In this document: positions 1-9,462 of the stretch, piece by piece | Numbering within the stretch: the first letter of the stretch is position 1 | Layout: every line of letters starts with the position of its first letter | DNA from: Flavobacteriales bacterium | Lineage (GTDB): Bacteria; Bacteroidota; Bacteroidia; Flavobacteriales_F; PHOS-HE28 | Reading direction: 5' to 3' | Length of the DNA: 64,000 nucleotides | Assembly: GCA_020635715.1 (NCBI GenBank) | Contig: JACJZG010000007.1 | Coordinates: 62,001-126,000, forward strand | Made by a program: the position numbers and the translations under genes | The notes under the pieces: generated by a model | Told to the model about the DNA's origin: nothing | Database searches by the model: none | Seen by the model: the letters and a program-made list of their open reading frames with translations, nothing else

Positions 1-1
1 G

Positions 2-994
2 AGCGGAAAGAGCCTCGTGGCCAAGTCGCTCAACCTGTCGGTCACGGCCAAGGAGCGCATCGAGCTGGTGCCGCGCATGGAGACGAGCGGCCTGCGGCTG
101 CGGCTGCCGGAGAGCAAATTGGCGGAACGCACCTATCCGGGCGGTATCACCATCACCGTGGAGGGCAACAACCTGCGGCTCACCAACGCGGTCCCCATCG
201 AAGCATACACGGCCGGTGTGGTGCAGGCCGAAGCGGGGAAGGAACACCGCCAGGAGTATTACAAGATGCAGGCGGTGAGCTGCCGCACCTACGCGCTGTG
301 CAACGTGCGCAAGCATGCGCCGGAAGGCTTCGAACTGTGCGATGGGGTCCATTGTCAGGTGTACCATGGCGCGTGCAGGCAGGACAGCATCACCATGGCG
401 GTGGAGGCGACGAAGGGCATGGTGATGGTGGATGCGGACATCAAGCTCATCCATGCGCTCTTCCATAGCAACTGCGGCGGCGAGACCATGAACGCCGAGG
501 ACCTCTGGAGCAAGCGCGAGCCCTACCTGCGCTCCACAGTGGATGAATACTGCAGGCAGGAGCCGCATGCCACCTGGCAGCGCACCTTCACGCGCAAGGA
601 ATGGGTGGGTTACCTCGAGAAGCGCTTCAACGTGAAGAGCGCCGACCGCCAGGCGCTGGAGCCGCTGTTGAACTACGAACCCACCTGCCGCGACATCTTC
701 ATGGGCAACACCACGCACCGGGTGCCGCTGAAGCACGTGCGCGAGGACCTGAAGCTGAAGTCCACCTTCTTCAGCGTGACCACCACCGGCGAACAAGTGG
801 TGCTGAACGGTCGTGGTTTCGGGCACGGCGTGGGCCTGTGCCAGGAAGGGGCCATGCACATGGCGCGCGCTGGAAAGAACTACACGGACATCCTCAGGCA
901 CTACTACACCGATGTGCACCTGGTGGACGTGAACAGCCTGGACTTCTTCCGGGACGAGGACCCCAGCACGGGCAGTGCGGGGCCGAAGCGCTGA
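2..994 (+). CDS. SpoIID/LytB domain protein (5' partial)
   Basis: Reading frame is open from the left edge with no stop, so the N-terminus is missing; the GTG at 17 is only the first possible start. The protein is recognised as SpoIID/LytB family (amidase enhancer or peptidoglycan lytic activity) from the run containing EAYTAGVVQAEAG, the FHSNCGGET segment and the C-terminal GFGHGVGLCQEGAMHMA motif. In Bacteroidota such proteins are exported or periplasmic and act on the cell wall; a signal peptide would lie outside the window. It converges on the exporter gene downstream with a 4-nt gap. Family assignment is firm, exact substrate is not. Confidence 0.88.
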   Translation, partial: SGKSLVAKSLNLSVTAKERIELVPRMETSGLRLRLPESKLAERTYPGGITITVEGNNLRLTNAVPIEAYTAGVVQAEAGKEHRQEYYKMQAVSCRTYALCNVRKHAPEGFELCDGVHCQVYHGACRQDSITMAVEATKGMVMVDADIKLIHALFHSNCGGETMNAEDLWSKREPYLRSTVDEYCRQEPHATWQRTFTRKEWVGYLEKRFNVKSADRQALEPLLNYEPTCRDIFMGNTTHRVPLKHVREDLKLKSTFFSVTTTGEQVVLNGRGFGHGVGLCQEGAMHMARAGKNYTDILRHYYTDVHLVDVNSLDFFRDEDPSTGSAGPKR

Positions 995-998
995 GCGA

Positions 999-2270
999 TC
1001 ACGTATCCTGCACGCGCCACCAGCCCGCCTTCTTGGGGTGCAGCAGCGCGTTGTACACGAAGGCGCCGATGAGGCAGCCCGTGGCGATGCCCGAGAGCGC
1101 GAAGAGCAGGTTGAGGATGTTGCCACCGGCATCCAATCCGGAGGCGATGCCCGTGACGCTCATCAATCCGAATGCGCCGGGCGTTAGCAACCAGAAGCCG
1201 GGCAGGAAGGTGACGATGGCCGGCGGGCCGTGGAAGCGGAACTCGATCACCAGCGCCGCGATGGTCATGAGCGCCGCACCGAAGAACGCGGTGGAAGCCC
1301 CGTTGATGAACAGGCCGGAGAAGGTCTGTGCCATGTACGCGATGTACGCGGTGATGAGCATGAAGATGAAGGAGCGGCGCTTGCTGCTCTGGTAGATGTG
1401 CAGGCCGAGGGTGAAGACAAGCACACCGAGCCAGGGCCAGCTGGTCGCAAGCCGTTCGTCGAAGTGGGTCTGGTATTGCACGCGACCATCGCTGAAGGCC
1501 TTGAAGCCACCGATGATGCCGAAGGCCAGGAGCACCAGCCGGGTGAAGCCGGCGACCATGCGGCTGGCGCCTGAGATGATGCTGTTGTACGCCAGCTCGA
1601 TCACGCTCACCGTGAGCATGGTGCCGGGCAGGAAGGTGATCAGCGGCGGGATGAGGATGCTCAACGGAGGCTCCTTCAGGCCGTACCGGTAGCCGAGCGC
1701 CACACCCGCGCTCAGCAGGAAGGACACCACCACGGGCAGCACCACCGTCCATGCGGGTCGCCGTCGCGCGGCCACCAGCATGAGGGCACAGACGAAGGCC
1801 ATGAGACCGGTGATGAGCAGGCCTTTTGGAGAAGGGCGCAGCATGAGCGCCACCCCGAGCGTGGTCATCAGATAACCGCACACGTAGCCGAGGTCACCGT
1901 AATAATGTGGTGTGCGCCACATCTCTTCCAGCCGGTTGAGCCCTTCGGTCGGCGTGAGTTCGCCCTTGCGCGCGGAACGTGCGATCGTGAGCACTTCCTC
2001 GATCTGGTCGAAGCGCAGGGACGCCACGCGGTAGGCCCCATGGGTCATGTCCACCTGGTACTCCTCGCCGCGTTCCCACTTCAGGAAGAGCACCGTGGGC
2101 AGCACGAAGACCTGCACATCGGGCTCGCCGTTGGCGCGGGCGATCATCGCCAGGTCGCGTTCCACCAAGGGCACCGCATTGCCCGCGTTCAGCTCGGCCT
2201 GCCCCAGCTTGCCGAGGAAGCGGAGCAGCGTCGCGCGCTCGCGGGAGGGATCGGCGGGGGCGGGGACCAT
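999..2270 (-). CDS. threonine/serine exporter (ThrE) family protein
   Basis: About 423 residues from the ATG at 2270; the frame stays open a further 17 codons, but that stretch is not like the family. The soluble N-terminal half (DUF1212-like, with LNAGNAVPLVERDLAMIARANG) is followed by roughly ten hydrophobic helices, including FLPGTMLTVSVIELA and FLPGFWLLTPGAFG, which are typical repeats of the fused ThrE architecture. The family exports threonine and serine across the inner membrane in actinobacteria; in Bacteroidota the substrate is inferred. Transcribed alone, converging with the SpoIID-like gene and divergent from rlmI. Confidence 0.85.
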   Translation of the reverse strand: MVPAPADPSRERATLLRFLGKLGQAELNAGNAVPLVERDLAMIARANGEPDVQVFVLPTVLFLKWERGEEYQVDMTHGAYRVASLRFDQIEEVLTIARSARKGELTPTEGLNRLEEMWRTPHYYGDLGYVCGYLMTTLGVALMLRPSPKGLLITGLMAFVCALMLVAARRRPAWTVVLPVVVSFLLSAGVALGYRYGLKEPPLSILIPPLITFLPGTMLTVSVIELAYNSIISGASRMVAGFTRLVLLAFGIIGGFKAFSDGRVQYQTHFDERLATSWPWLGVLVFTLGLHIYQSSKRRSFIFMLITAYIAYMAQTFSGLFINGASTAFFGAALMTIAALVIEFRFHGPPAIVTFLPGFWLLTPGAFGLMSVTGIASGLDAGGNILNLLFALSGIATGCLIGAFVYNALLHPKKAGWWRVQDT

Positions 2271-2448
2271 CGCGCGAAAGTAGCTGGGGGCGGGAGCACG
2301 ATCATCCGGCGGTCTCACCAATAGCGCGACGAACGTATGGCCTTCGTGAGACAGCGGCTCTTCGGCGGAAGTGACGATCGATCTGGTAGGAACGGACTTG
2401 CGACCATGATCATGAAAGGATCATCAAGGCCCGGCATCCACCACCATC

Positions 2449-2456
2449 TACCTTCG
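2449..2456 (+). promoter_or_regulatory. putative Bacteroidota -7 box for rlmI
   Basis: TACCTTCG matches the TAnnTTTG-type -7 element and ends only 5 nt before the rlmI ATG, so the transcript would be leaderless or nearly so. No Shine-Dalgarno sequence is present. Based on pattern only. Confidence 0.45.
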
Positions 2457-2461
2457 CGGCC

Positions 2462-3655
2462 ATGGCACAAGCGCGCATCACCGTGAAGGACACGCAGGAC
2501 CGCATTCTTCGCGGTCACCCGTGGGTCTTCGCGAACCAGATAACGGCGGAGGAAGGGGAATACGCTCCGGGCGATGTGGTGCAGGTGCTGGATGCGAAGC
2601 GTCGGCCTTTGGGTCAGGGCTACATCAACCCGGCCTCGCTCATCCGCGTGCGCATGCTTACGCCGCATCCCGAGGAGCGCGTGAACATCGCCTTCATCGC
2701 CGCGCGCATCGAGCAGGCCTGGCGCTCTCGGCAGCGGCTGGGCCTCCCAGGTTCCTGCCGTGTGGTCTTCAGCGATGCTGACTTCCTTCCCGGCCTGGTG
2801 GTGGATCGATTCGTGGATGTGACCGATGGCGGACGTTCCGTGCTATCCGTGCAATTCCTCACGTTGGGCATGGAGCGTTGGAAGGACGTGGTGCTCGAAA
2901 CGCTAGCCACCGTACTCGCCCCGGACGGCATCTACATCCGCAACGATGTGCCCATCCGGGAGAAGGAGGGTCTGGAGCAGTGGAAGGGCTTCCACGGCAA
3001 GCCGTTCAGCACCGACCTCGTGATCGAGGAGAACGGCCTCCACCTGCACGTGGATGTGGCCGGCGGGCAGAAGACGGGCCACTTCATGGACCAGGTGTTG
3101 AACCATGCGGCCATGCAGCGCATCAGCAAGGACAGGCGCGTGCTGGATTGTTTCACGCACACGGGTGGCTTCGGCCTGCATGCGGCGGCCTACGGTGCGA
3201 AGAAGGTGCTCGGGCTTGATATCAGCGAAGAGGCGGTGGTGCAGGCCACACGCAATGCTGCGGCGAACAAGCTGGATGCGTGTACCTTCAAGGTGGCCAA
3301 TGTGTTCGACTACCTCACGGAGGCGAGTCGCGCGGGCAACGAATGGGACGTGATCGTGCTGGACCCACCGGCCTTCGCCAAGAGCCGCGGCGCCATAGAC
3401 AACGCTTACCGCGGTTACAAGGAGATCAACCTGCGTGCCCTGAAGTGCATCCCTAGTGGCGGCCACCTGGTCACCTGCTCCTGTTCGCAGCATATGACCC
3501 CCGACCTCTTCCGTCGCATGGTCGCTGAGGCCGCACACGATGCTGGTCGTCGCCTGCGCGAGGTGCACTACGGCACCCAGCCGCCCGACCACCCCATCCT
3601 GTGGGGCGTGCCGGAGACGCACTACCTGAAGTGTCTGATCTTGGAGGTGGTGTGA
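2462..3655 (+). CDS. rlmI: class I SAM-dependent 23S rRNA (cytosine-C5) methyltransferase, RlmI family
   Basis: 397 residues, the normal length for RlmI (COG1092). An N-terminal PUA-like domain (about residues 1-75, ILRGHPWVFANQI) is followed by a Rossmann methyltransferase with SAM-binding motif LDCFTHTGGFGLHAAA, acidic loop GLDISEEAV, the catalytic-site motif DPPAFAKSR and a later SCSCSQHM segment carrying the candidate catalytic cysteine. E. coli RlmI methylates C1962 of 23S rRNA; the same reaction is inferred. Start ATG at 2462 has a -7 box just upstream. comEC follows on the same strand after 51 nt. Confidence 0.9.
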   Translation: MAQARITVKDTQDRILRGHPWVFANQITAEEGEYAPGDVVQVLDAKRRPLGQGYINPASLIRVRMLTPHPEERVNIAFIAARIEQAWRSRQRLGLPGSCRVVFSDADFLPGLVVDRFVDVTDGGRSVLSVQFLTLGMERWKDVVLETLATVLAPDGIYIRNDVPIREKEGLEQWKGFHGKPFSTDLVIEENGLHLHVDVAGGQKTGHFMDQVLNHAAMQRISKDRRVLDCFTHTGGFGLHAAAYGAKKVLGLDISEEAVVQATRNAAANKLDACTFKVANVFDYLTEASRAGNEWDVIVLDPPAFAKSRGAIDNAYRGYKEINLRALKCIPSGGHLVTCSCSQHMTPDLFRRMVAEAAHDAGRRLREVHYGTQPPDHPILWGVPETHYLKCLILEVV

Positions 3656-3706
3656 TCTGGTGGTCTGATCGGCGGAGGCGCGCTATTTTCAAGGCGGTAT
3701 CCATCG

Positions 3707-5830
3707 ATGTCCCCGGCAGCGATCAACTTCTTCAGCGTCATGGCCCGCGCGCCGATGGTGCGGTTGGCCTTGCCCTTCGCCCTGGGCATCGCGGTGGAGC
3801 GTAGCGGCTGGTTCCCGCTCTGGTCCGCGCTCACGCTTCTAGTTGTCACCTCCATCCCGGTGGTGGCCATCCTGTTGCGGCGAACGGTCTTTGAGCGGCG
3901 GTGGGTCCGTGGGGTGGCGGTCTCGAGCTGGTTCCTTGTGTTCGGGATCTGCTGGGGTGCCTTGCGCGATCCACTTTGCCGCCCGACACATGTGGCGGTG
4001 GATGGAGCGGCGGTGGAGGAACGTGTCTTGCACATCACCGCCATCAACGGCATCAGCGAGAAGGTGGTGCGCGCCGATGCCCGGGTGGTGTCGGCGATGG
4101 TGGACGGGGAGATACGTCCGCGCACCGGGACCATCATGCTAACGCTCATGCGCCGCGAGGGTGCTGCGGATCCGGTGGCGGGCGATGAGCTCGTGGTGCG
4201 CAGCGTGGTCGAACCGATCACGCGGGTGCCTGATCCGGGTGGCTTTGATCGTCGGTCGTGGGCCGCCTCGCGTGGGATGTATCACGAGACCTTCGCTGGC
4301 CCGGAGCAATGGGCGGTGATCGGTCACGCCTGGCGCTGGACGGACCTCTTCGAGCCGACGCGCCAACGCGTCTCGAACTGGCTTGCCGAAAGTGGTCTAC
4401 CGGATCGGGAGCGCGCCCTGGTGAAAGCGCTCGTCCTCGGTCTGCGCGACGAACTGGACCATGACCAACGCGATGCCTTTGTGCGCAGCGGGACCATCCA
4501 CGTACTGGCGGTCTCGGGCACGCACGTGGGCTTCATCTATGTGATGCTGCTCTTCATGACGAAGTGGTGGGGACATACGGCCCGGGCGCGTCGCATCAGG
4601 GGAGTGCTCATCCTGCTTGCACTCTGGGGATACGCGGGCCTTACCGGTGCCTGTCCGAGCGTATTGCGTGCCACCATCATGTTCAGCCTGTTCACCATCG
4701 CGGGCATGACCGAACGACAGAACGAACCCTTGAACAGCTTGTTCGCGGCGGCCTTGTTGTTGTTGGTTTGGGAGCCGCATATGCTGGTGGAGATCGGCTT
4801 CCAATTGTCCTTCCTCGCGGTGCTGGGCATCATCCTCTTCTACAAGCCGCTCTTCCGCGCGTGGATGCCGCACAATGCCATCGTCGGGCACTTGTGGTCG
4901 CTCGCCGCGCTATCACTGGCGGCACAAGCCTTCACCACACCGCTCTCACTCTACCTCTTCAATGCCTTCCCTACCTGGTTCCTGCCAGCCAACCTCATCG
5001 TGGTCACTGCGGCGGGCATAGCGGTGTACGGGGCGGTGGCACTTCTGGCCCTTTTCCGGATCCCCTTCCTTGGTCCGCTCGTGGTGTTGCTGCTCACGGT
5101 ATTGTTGCGGATCGTGGATGTGGTCACGGGTTTCTTCGCCGGGTTGCCCATGGCCTATCCGTCCATACGCACGACCTTATGGGACAGTGTATTGCTCTAT
5201 GCGCTCGTCCTGCTCGTGGCGGTCGGTCTGTTGTGGCGATGGCGACCGGCCTGGCGCTATTCGGCCGTTGCCGTGCTGTTCATCCTCGCGGGCTGGGGCT
5301 ATCGCGCACACCAAGCGTATGAGCGCGTCACCTTCACGGTCTACGATGATCGCCACGCCTTGCAGGCGGCCATGCGTGTGGGTCGTGACCTGATGGTGTA
5401 TGCGCCGGATACCACGCAAGGGTCCGAATGGATCAGGATGAAGGTGGAACGGCATGCACGCGCCCTGGGTCTTACCCCGCGGGCGCTTTTGGGGGATGAT
5501 GCTCTCCTTGGTCCAGGGGTGCGAACGGCGGCCGGCACGCTGTTCGGTGGAGGCTTGTGGTCCACATCCGGTCTCGACGTGCGCTTCCACACCAGCAACA
5601 GCCAGACTTCCGTGATCATCCCGAGCGATGTGCTCGTGTTGCACGATCTCCGCTACATCGAGCAGGAGGACCTCGAGGTACTGACGGGAAGCAGCGGCTA
5701 CATCGTCCTGGCAGGCGGTCTTCCGTGGAAGTTGCGTGCGCACGTCCGCAAGTGGTGCGTGCAACATGACATCCCTTGCCACGATGTGACGGAACAAGGC
5801 GCCTTCCAGTTGGAAGGGCTCCGATCCTGA
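3707..5830 (+). CDS. comEC: ComEC/Rec2 family DNA uptake channel (no MBL domain)
   Basis: 707 residues. N-terminal membrane segments and a DUF4131-like periplasmic region (to about 220), then the Competence domain with ALVLGLRDELD, FVRSGTIHVLAVSGTHVG and LTGACPSVLRATIMF motifs and some eight further helices. The family forms the inner-membrane channel for single-stranded DNA in natural transformation. The C-terminal 150 residues are soluble but lack HxHxDH, so this is the shorter Bacteroidota form without the metallo-beta-lactamase domain found in Firmicutes ComEC. A TATTTTC-type box lies about 17-23 nt before the ATG. No other competence gene is in the window. Confidence 0.88.
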   Translation: MSPAAINFFSVMARAPMVRLALPFALGIAVERSGWFPLWSALTLLVVTSIPVVAILLRRTVFERRWVRGVAVSSWFLVFGICWGALRDPLCRPTHVAVDGAAVEERVLHITAINGISEKVVRADARVVSAMVDGEIRPRTGTIMLTLMRREGAADPVAGDELVVRSVVEPITRVPDPGGFDRRSWAASRGMYHETFAGPEQWAVIGHAWRWTDLFEPTRQRVSNWLAESGLPDRERALVKALVLGLRDELDHDQRDAFVRSGTIHVLAVSGTHVGFIYVMLLFMTKWWGHTARARRIRGVLILLALWGYAGLTGACPSVLRATIMFSLFTIAGMTERQNEPLNSLFAAALLLLVWEPHMLVEIGFQLSFLAVLGIILFYKPLFRAWMPHNAIVGHLWSLAALSLAAQAFTTPLSLYLFNAFPTWFLPANLIVVTAAGIAVYGAVALLALFRIPFLGPLVVLLLTVLLRIVDVVTGFFAGLPMAYPSIRTTLWDSVLLYALVLLVAVGLLWRWRPAWRYSAVAVLFILAGWGYRAHQAYERVTFTVYDDRHALQAAMRVGRDLMVYAPDTTQGSEWIRMKVERHARALGLTPRALLGDDALLGPGVRTAAGTLFGGGLWSTSGLDVRFHTSNSQTSVIIPSDVLVLHDLRYIEQEDLEVLTGSSGYIVLAGGLPWKLRAHVRKWCVQHDIPCHDVTEQGAFQLEGLRS

Positions 5831-5837
5831 GCAGGCT

Positions 5838-6701
5838 CTATAGCGCGCTCAGCGGGAAGGTCTCCTTCAGGCGCACGCCTTTCTCGGTGAGTTCCACCGT
5901 GGCGCATTGGTTCACGGGGTCATGCTCGAAGAAGAGTACGATATCCTCCTTGGCGGCCATGCTCAGGAAGTCGCGCTTCTCGGCGAGCGTGAGCAGTGGT
6001 CGGGTGTCGTAGGCCATCACCCAAGGCAGCGGAATGTGATGCACGCTCGGTAGAAGGTCCGCCATGAAGGCCACGGTGCGGCCCTTGTATTGCATCATCG
6101 GGACCATCATGGCATCGGTATGACCATTCACCACGAACACGTCCATGGCGGGGAGGGCACCGTGCAGGAACACGTTCTCCTCAGCGCTACGACGTCCGAT
6201 GTCCACGAACTTCAATTGCCCGCTCTCCTGGATCGGCAGGATGTTCTCGCTGAGGAAGCTCGCCTTCTCACGGGCGTTCGGCTTGGTGGCCCACTTCCAG
6301 TGGTGCTCGTTGCTCCAATAGGTGGCGTTCTTGAAGGCGGGCGCGAAGCCATCGCCCTGGCGCACGATGCTGCCACCGCAATGGTCGAAGTGCAGGTGGG
6401 TGAGGAAGACATCGGTCACGGCATCGCGGGAGAAGCCGGCCTTCTTCAACGAGCCATCGAGGCTGTCGTCACCGTGCAGATCGTAATGGCCGAAGAACTT
6501 CGCATCCTGCTTGTCGCCGATCCCGTTATCGATCAGGATCAGCCGGTCACCGTCCTCCACGAGCAGGCAGCGCATGGCCCAGGTGCAGAGGTTGTTGGCA
6601 TCGGGCGGATGGTTCTTGCTCCACAGCGTCTTGGGCACCACGCCGAACATGGCACCGCCATCGAGCTTGAAGAAACCGGTATCGATCACGTGCAGTCGCA
6701 T
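5838..6701 (-). CDS. MBL fold metallo-hydrolase
   Basis: 287 residues from the ATG at 6701 (MRLHVIDTGFFKLDGG); the open frame extends further upstream, but that part has no family resemblance. The zinc-binding motif THLHFDHCGG is clear, with further metal ligands suggested by VNGHTDAMMV and a late HD pair. The arrangement resembles quorum-quenching lactonase or YtnP-like hydrolases, but the substrate cannot be read from sequence. It converges on comEC with a 7-nt gap and is divergent from mpl. Confidence 0.85.
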   Translation of the reverse strand: MRLHVIDTGFFKLDGGAMFGVVPKTLWSKNHPPDANNLCTWAMRCLLVEDGDRLILIDNGIGDKQDAKFFGHYDLHGDDSLDGSLKKAGFSRDAVTDVFLTHLHFDHCGGSIVRQGDGFAPAFKNATYWSNEHHWKWATKPNAREKASFLSENILPIQESGQLKFVDIGRRSAEENVFLHGALPAMDVFVVNGHTDAMMVPMMQYKGRTVAFMADLLPSVHHIPLPWVMAYDTRPLLTLAEKRDFLSMAAKEDIVLFFEHDPVNQCATVELTEKGVRLKETFPLSAL

Positions 6702-6879
6702 GGGGCGAAGTTCGAAGATCCCTGAGGAAAGGGCTCCATCCACCCAGGCTGCCCACGATCGACCGTTGATCCATTGTGCCCGGTGGCGCGGATGGATCAA
6801 TGATCACCGAAGAGCTTTGCGGCGTTCATGTCCACAACCTGTCCCGTTGGGCGGGATGCCCACATGGACACATGCCCAC

Positions 6880-8244
6880 ATGTCGTCACAAGTCCATTTC
6901 ATCGCGATCGGTGGCAGCGCCATGCACAACCTGGCCATCGCACTGCACCAGCAGGGCTTCGATGTCACCGGTAGCGACGATGAGATCTTCGAGCCGAGCC
7001 GCAGTCGATTGGAGCGCCTGGGCCTTCTGCCGGACAAGCTCGGTTGGGATCCGCTCCGTATCCACAAGGGGCTGAGCGCCGTGATCCTCGGCATGCATGC
7101 ACGTCTGGACAATCCCGAGTTGAAGCGCGCACAGGAACTGGGCATACCCGTGTTCAGCTATCCCTCGTACTTCCACGAGCGCACCAGACACAAGACCCGC
7201 GTGGTGATCGGCGGCAGTCATGGCAAGACCACCATCACCAGCATGATCGTGCATGTCCTGCGCCATGTCGGGGTGGACTTCGACTACCTCGTGGGCGCAC
7301 AGCTCGATGGTTTCGACTGCATGGTGAAGCTCGGCGACAAGAGCACGGTGGCCATCATCGAGGGTGACGAGTACCTCGCCTCCGCCCTGGAACCCGTACC
7401 GAAGTTCCACCTGTACAAGCCGGACATCGCATTGATCAGTGGGATCGCCTGGGACCACATCAACGTCTTCAAGACCTTCGAGAGCTACGTGGACCAGTTC
7501 CGCCTCTTCATCGAGGCCATCGAGCCCGGTGGCAAGCTGGTCTACTGCAGGGAGGATGAGGTGGTGCGCGGCATCGCGGAGGAAAAGGGCGTGACCGCGC
7601 AACGTCTTGGTTACGGTACTCCGAAGCACCGCATCGTGGACGGGACCACCATCCTGGAGACGCACCTGGGCAATGTGCCATTGCAGGTCTTCGGTCAGCA
7701 TAACCTGCAGAACATGGAAGGCGCGCGTCATGTCTGCCACCTGCTGGGCATCGGCGACGCGGACTTCAATGCGGCCATCGCGACCTTCCATGGAGCAGCG
7801 AAGCGCCTGGAGCGCATCGGAGGTGATGCGCATCGCATGGTCTTCAAGGACTTCGCGCATTCACCCAGTAAGTTGAAGGCGACCGTCCAGGCCGTGCGCG
7901 AACAGTTCCCGGACCGTCAGCTCGTGGCCTGCATGGAGCTGCACACCTACAGCAGCCTCAGCGAGGAGTTCCTGGACCAATACGCGGGGTGCATGGATGC
8001 GGCGGATCGCGCCATCGTCTTCTACGACCCGCACGCGGTGCAGCTGAAACGCCTGCCACCCATTCCGCCGGAACGCATCCAACGGGCCTTCGCCCGAAAG
8101 GATGTGCAGGTCCTGAACGATCCCATCGCCGTGATCGGCGCGGTGCGCGAGGGGAGGGAGGAGGAGGCCGTGCTGCTCATGATGAGCAGCGGCAACTTCG
8201 GCGGGCTGGACCTTCAGGCCTTGAGCGAGGCGTTCATCGCCTGA
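6880..8244 (+). CDS. mpl: UDP-N-acetylmuramate:L-Ala-gamma-D-Glu-meso-DAP ligase (Mpl)
   Basis: 454 residues from the ATG at 6880 (MSSQVHFIAIGGSAMHNLA), almost the length of E. coli Mpl. The frame is open for 123 codons upstream, but that part is only the antisense of the MBL gene. Mur ligase features: N-terminal dinucleotide-like fold (IAIGGSAMHNLAIAL), P-loop GGSHGKTTITSM, the acidic IIEGDEYLASAL segment, GIAWDHINVF and a C-terminal FKDFAHSPSKLKATV. Mpl re-attaches recycled murein tripeptide to UDP-MurNAc in the cytoplasm. Three CACATG/CCACATG repeats precede the start, making neighbouring ATGs possible. The 3' end overlaps the convergent DUF4199 gene by 11 nt. Confidence 0.92.
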   Translation: MSSQVHFIAIGGSAMHNLAIALHQQGFDVTGSDDEIFEPSRSRLERLGLLPDKLGWDPLRIHKGLSAVILGMHARLDNPELKRAQELGIPVFSYPSYFHERTRHKTRVVIGGSHGKTTITSMIVHVLRHVGVDFDYLVGAQLDGFDCMVKLGDKSTVAIIEGDEYLASALEPVPKFHLYKPDIALISGIAWDHINVFKTFESYVDQFRLFIEAIEPGGKLVYCREDEVVRGIAEEKGVTAQRLGYGTPKHRIVDGTTILETHLGNVPLQVFGQHNLQNMEGARHVCHLLGIGDADFNAAIATFHGAAKRLERIGGDAHRMVFKDFAHSPSKLKATVQAVREQFPDRQLVACMELHTYSSLSEEFLDQYAGCMDAADRAIVFYDPHAVQLKRLPPIPPERIQRAFARKDVQVLNDPIAVIGAVREGREEEAVLLMMSSGNFGGLDLQALSEAFIA

Positions 8245-8710
8245 GCTTCCGCAGCACCTTATGGTGCAGCATGCCAATGGCCAATGCGTTGAATCCACCC
8301 GCGATCAGCAGCGTGAAGAAGGTCATGCTGGCATAGTTGAACGGCGTGAAGAACTTCTCCATGCGCGGTCGGATCACCTCCTCGGGCTGGCCATCGGCGG
8401 TACCTCGCGCCACGAGTTCCTCCACGCGCAGGTGGAAATGATCAGGCTCCACCCACCGGTAGTAGGCGAGCAGGAAGAGACTGAAGAGCAGTGCGTACAC
8501 GGCGGCGCTCTTGAAGCCTTCACGCATCAGGTCCGGGAAGGAGGTCGATGGATCCCCCGTGATCATTCCTTGTCCGGTGAAGAACACGATGGTCACCAGG
8601 GCCAGGAAGTGTACGAGCATGAACTCCGTGCCTTCCGGCGGTCGCCCGAGCTTGAAGAGCAACACGCGAAGAGCCATGACGCTGATGACACCGAGGAGGG
8701 CGAGTCTCAT
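8234..8710 (-). CDS. DUF4199-like small membrane protein
   Basis: 158 residues with four predicted membrane helices (around residues 1-15, 30-47, 68-84 and 127-146) and a charged segment between helices 3 and 4. Length, topology and the helix pattern fit DUF4199, a Bacteroidota family of unknown function, but I assign it by resemblance only. It overlaps the 3' end of mpl. Its upstream region carries the left heptamer repeat of the four-helix-bundle element. Confidence 0.7.
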   Translation of the reverse strand: MRLALLGVISVMALRVLLFKLGRPPEGTEFMLVHFLALVTIVFFTGQGMITGDPSTSFPDLMREGFKSAAVYALLFSLFLLAYYRWVEPDHFHLRVEELVARGTADGQPEEVIRPRMEKFFTPFNYASMTFFTLLIAGGFNALAIGMLHHKVLRKLRR

Positions 8711-8776
8711 ATTAGCGACGAGTTTCCTTTCGAGCTGATGCGAGGTTCGAACCGATCTTTTGACATGGACGATGCG

Positions 8777-8808
8777 AGTAGCCAGTAGCCAGTTCGCAGT
8801 TGACGGTT
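8777..8808 (-). repeat. left inverted copy of heptamer repeat flank
   Basis: Read on the minus strand this segment runs AACCGTCAACTGCGAACT followed by two TGGCTAC heptamers. It aligns with the start of the right-hand array (9289-9320, plus strand) at 24 of 32 positions. The two copies face each other around the four-helix-bundle gene, like imperfect terminal inverted repeats. Confidence 0.75.
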
Positions 8809-8875
8809 CCCTGCCATCAAGTTGAGAAGTATGGTGTCACAAAAAAGAAGGCTGTTCGATGCCAAAATGATGCGG

Positions 8876-9262
8876 TCAAGGGCTTTTTCTCCGTTCAATT
8901 GCGCCGTACTTTCCAGGGTCGGTGATCATATCGGCGAGCAGTTTGCCTACCTCTTCTGATAGCTTTCGGATCGGTAGGATGTCTTGTTCCACTAGGTATT
9001 CACAGGCAATGGCATGATCGAGCCAGACTTGAGTTTCTGAGTTCTCTCCGTCAGCATCGACCATTTTGGCTATGAATGACAGTGGATAGCGTCTCTTCCG
9101 ATATCCTTCAGCGATCTGAGCCGTCACAGACCGTGATGAGCGTCTGATCTGATCCGTCAAGGAGTAGGTCTCTTCCTTCGGAAAGCGTTTGGAGATCCGG
9201 AATACCAAAGCCGAGATCTCAAAGGCCTTCTGATAGACGATCAAGTCCTTGAAACCAGCCAT
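8876..9262 (-). CDS. four-helix bundle protein (S23/IVP family)
   Basis: 128 residues from the ATG at 9262 (MAGFKDLIVYQKAFEIS); seven more codons are open upstream. The family signature is clear: KDLIVYQKAFEIS, SLTDQIRRSSRSVTAQIAEG and a helix-rich C-terminus. This family includes proteins encoded in 23S rRNA intervening sequences and is structurally related to the Avd accessory protein of diversity-generating retroelements; its role outside those settings is unknown. Base composition is visibly more AT-rich than the neighbours. The gene sits alone between two inverted heptamer-repeat tracts, suggesting a small mobile or mobilised unit of about 480 bp. Confidence 0.85.
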   Translation of the reverse strand: MAGFKDLIVYQKAFEISALVFRISKRFPKEETYSLTDQIRRSSRSVTAQIAEGYRKRRYPLSFIAKMVDADGENSETQVWLDHAIACEYLVEQDILPIRKLSEEVGKLLADMITDPGKYGAIERRKSP

Positions 9263-9288
9263 TCGCCGCTTGATTGAGAACACAGGTT

Positions 9289-9450
<162 letters not shown>

Positions 9451-9462
9451 AACTACTCAGAA

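Noticed and set aside
5838..6701. MBL hydrolase as a detached ComEC C-terminal domain
   Set aside because: It is on the opposite strand and resembles lactonase-type hydrolases, while Bacteroidota ComEC normally lacks this domain.
8746..8756. GGTTCGAACC as a tRNA T-arm
   Set aside because: No acceptor or anticodon stems fit around it.
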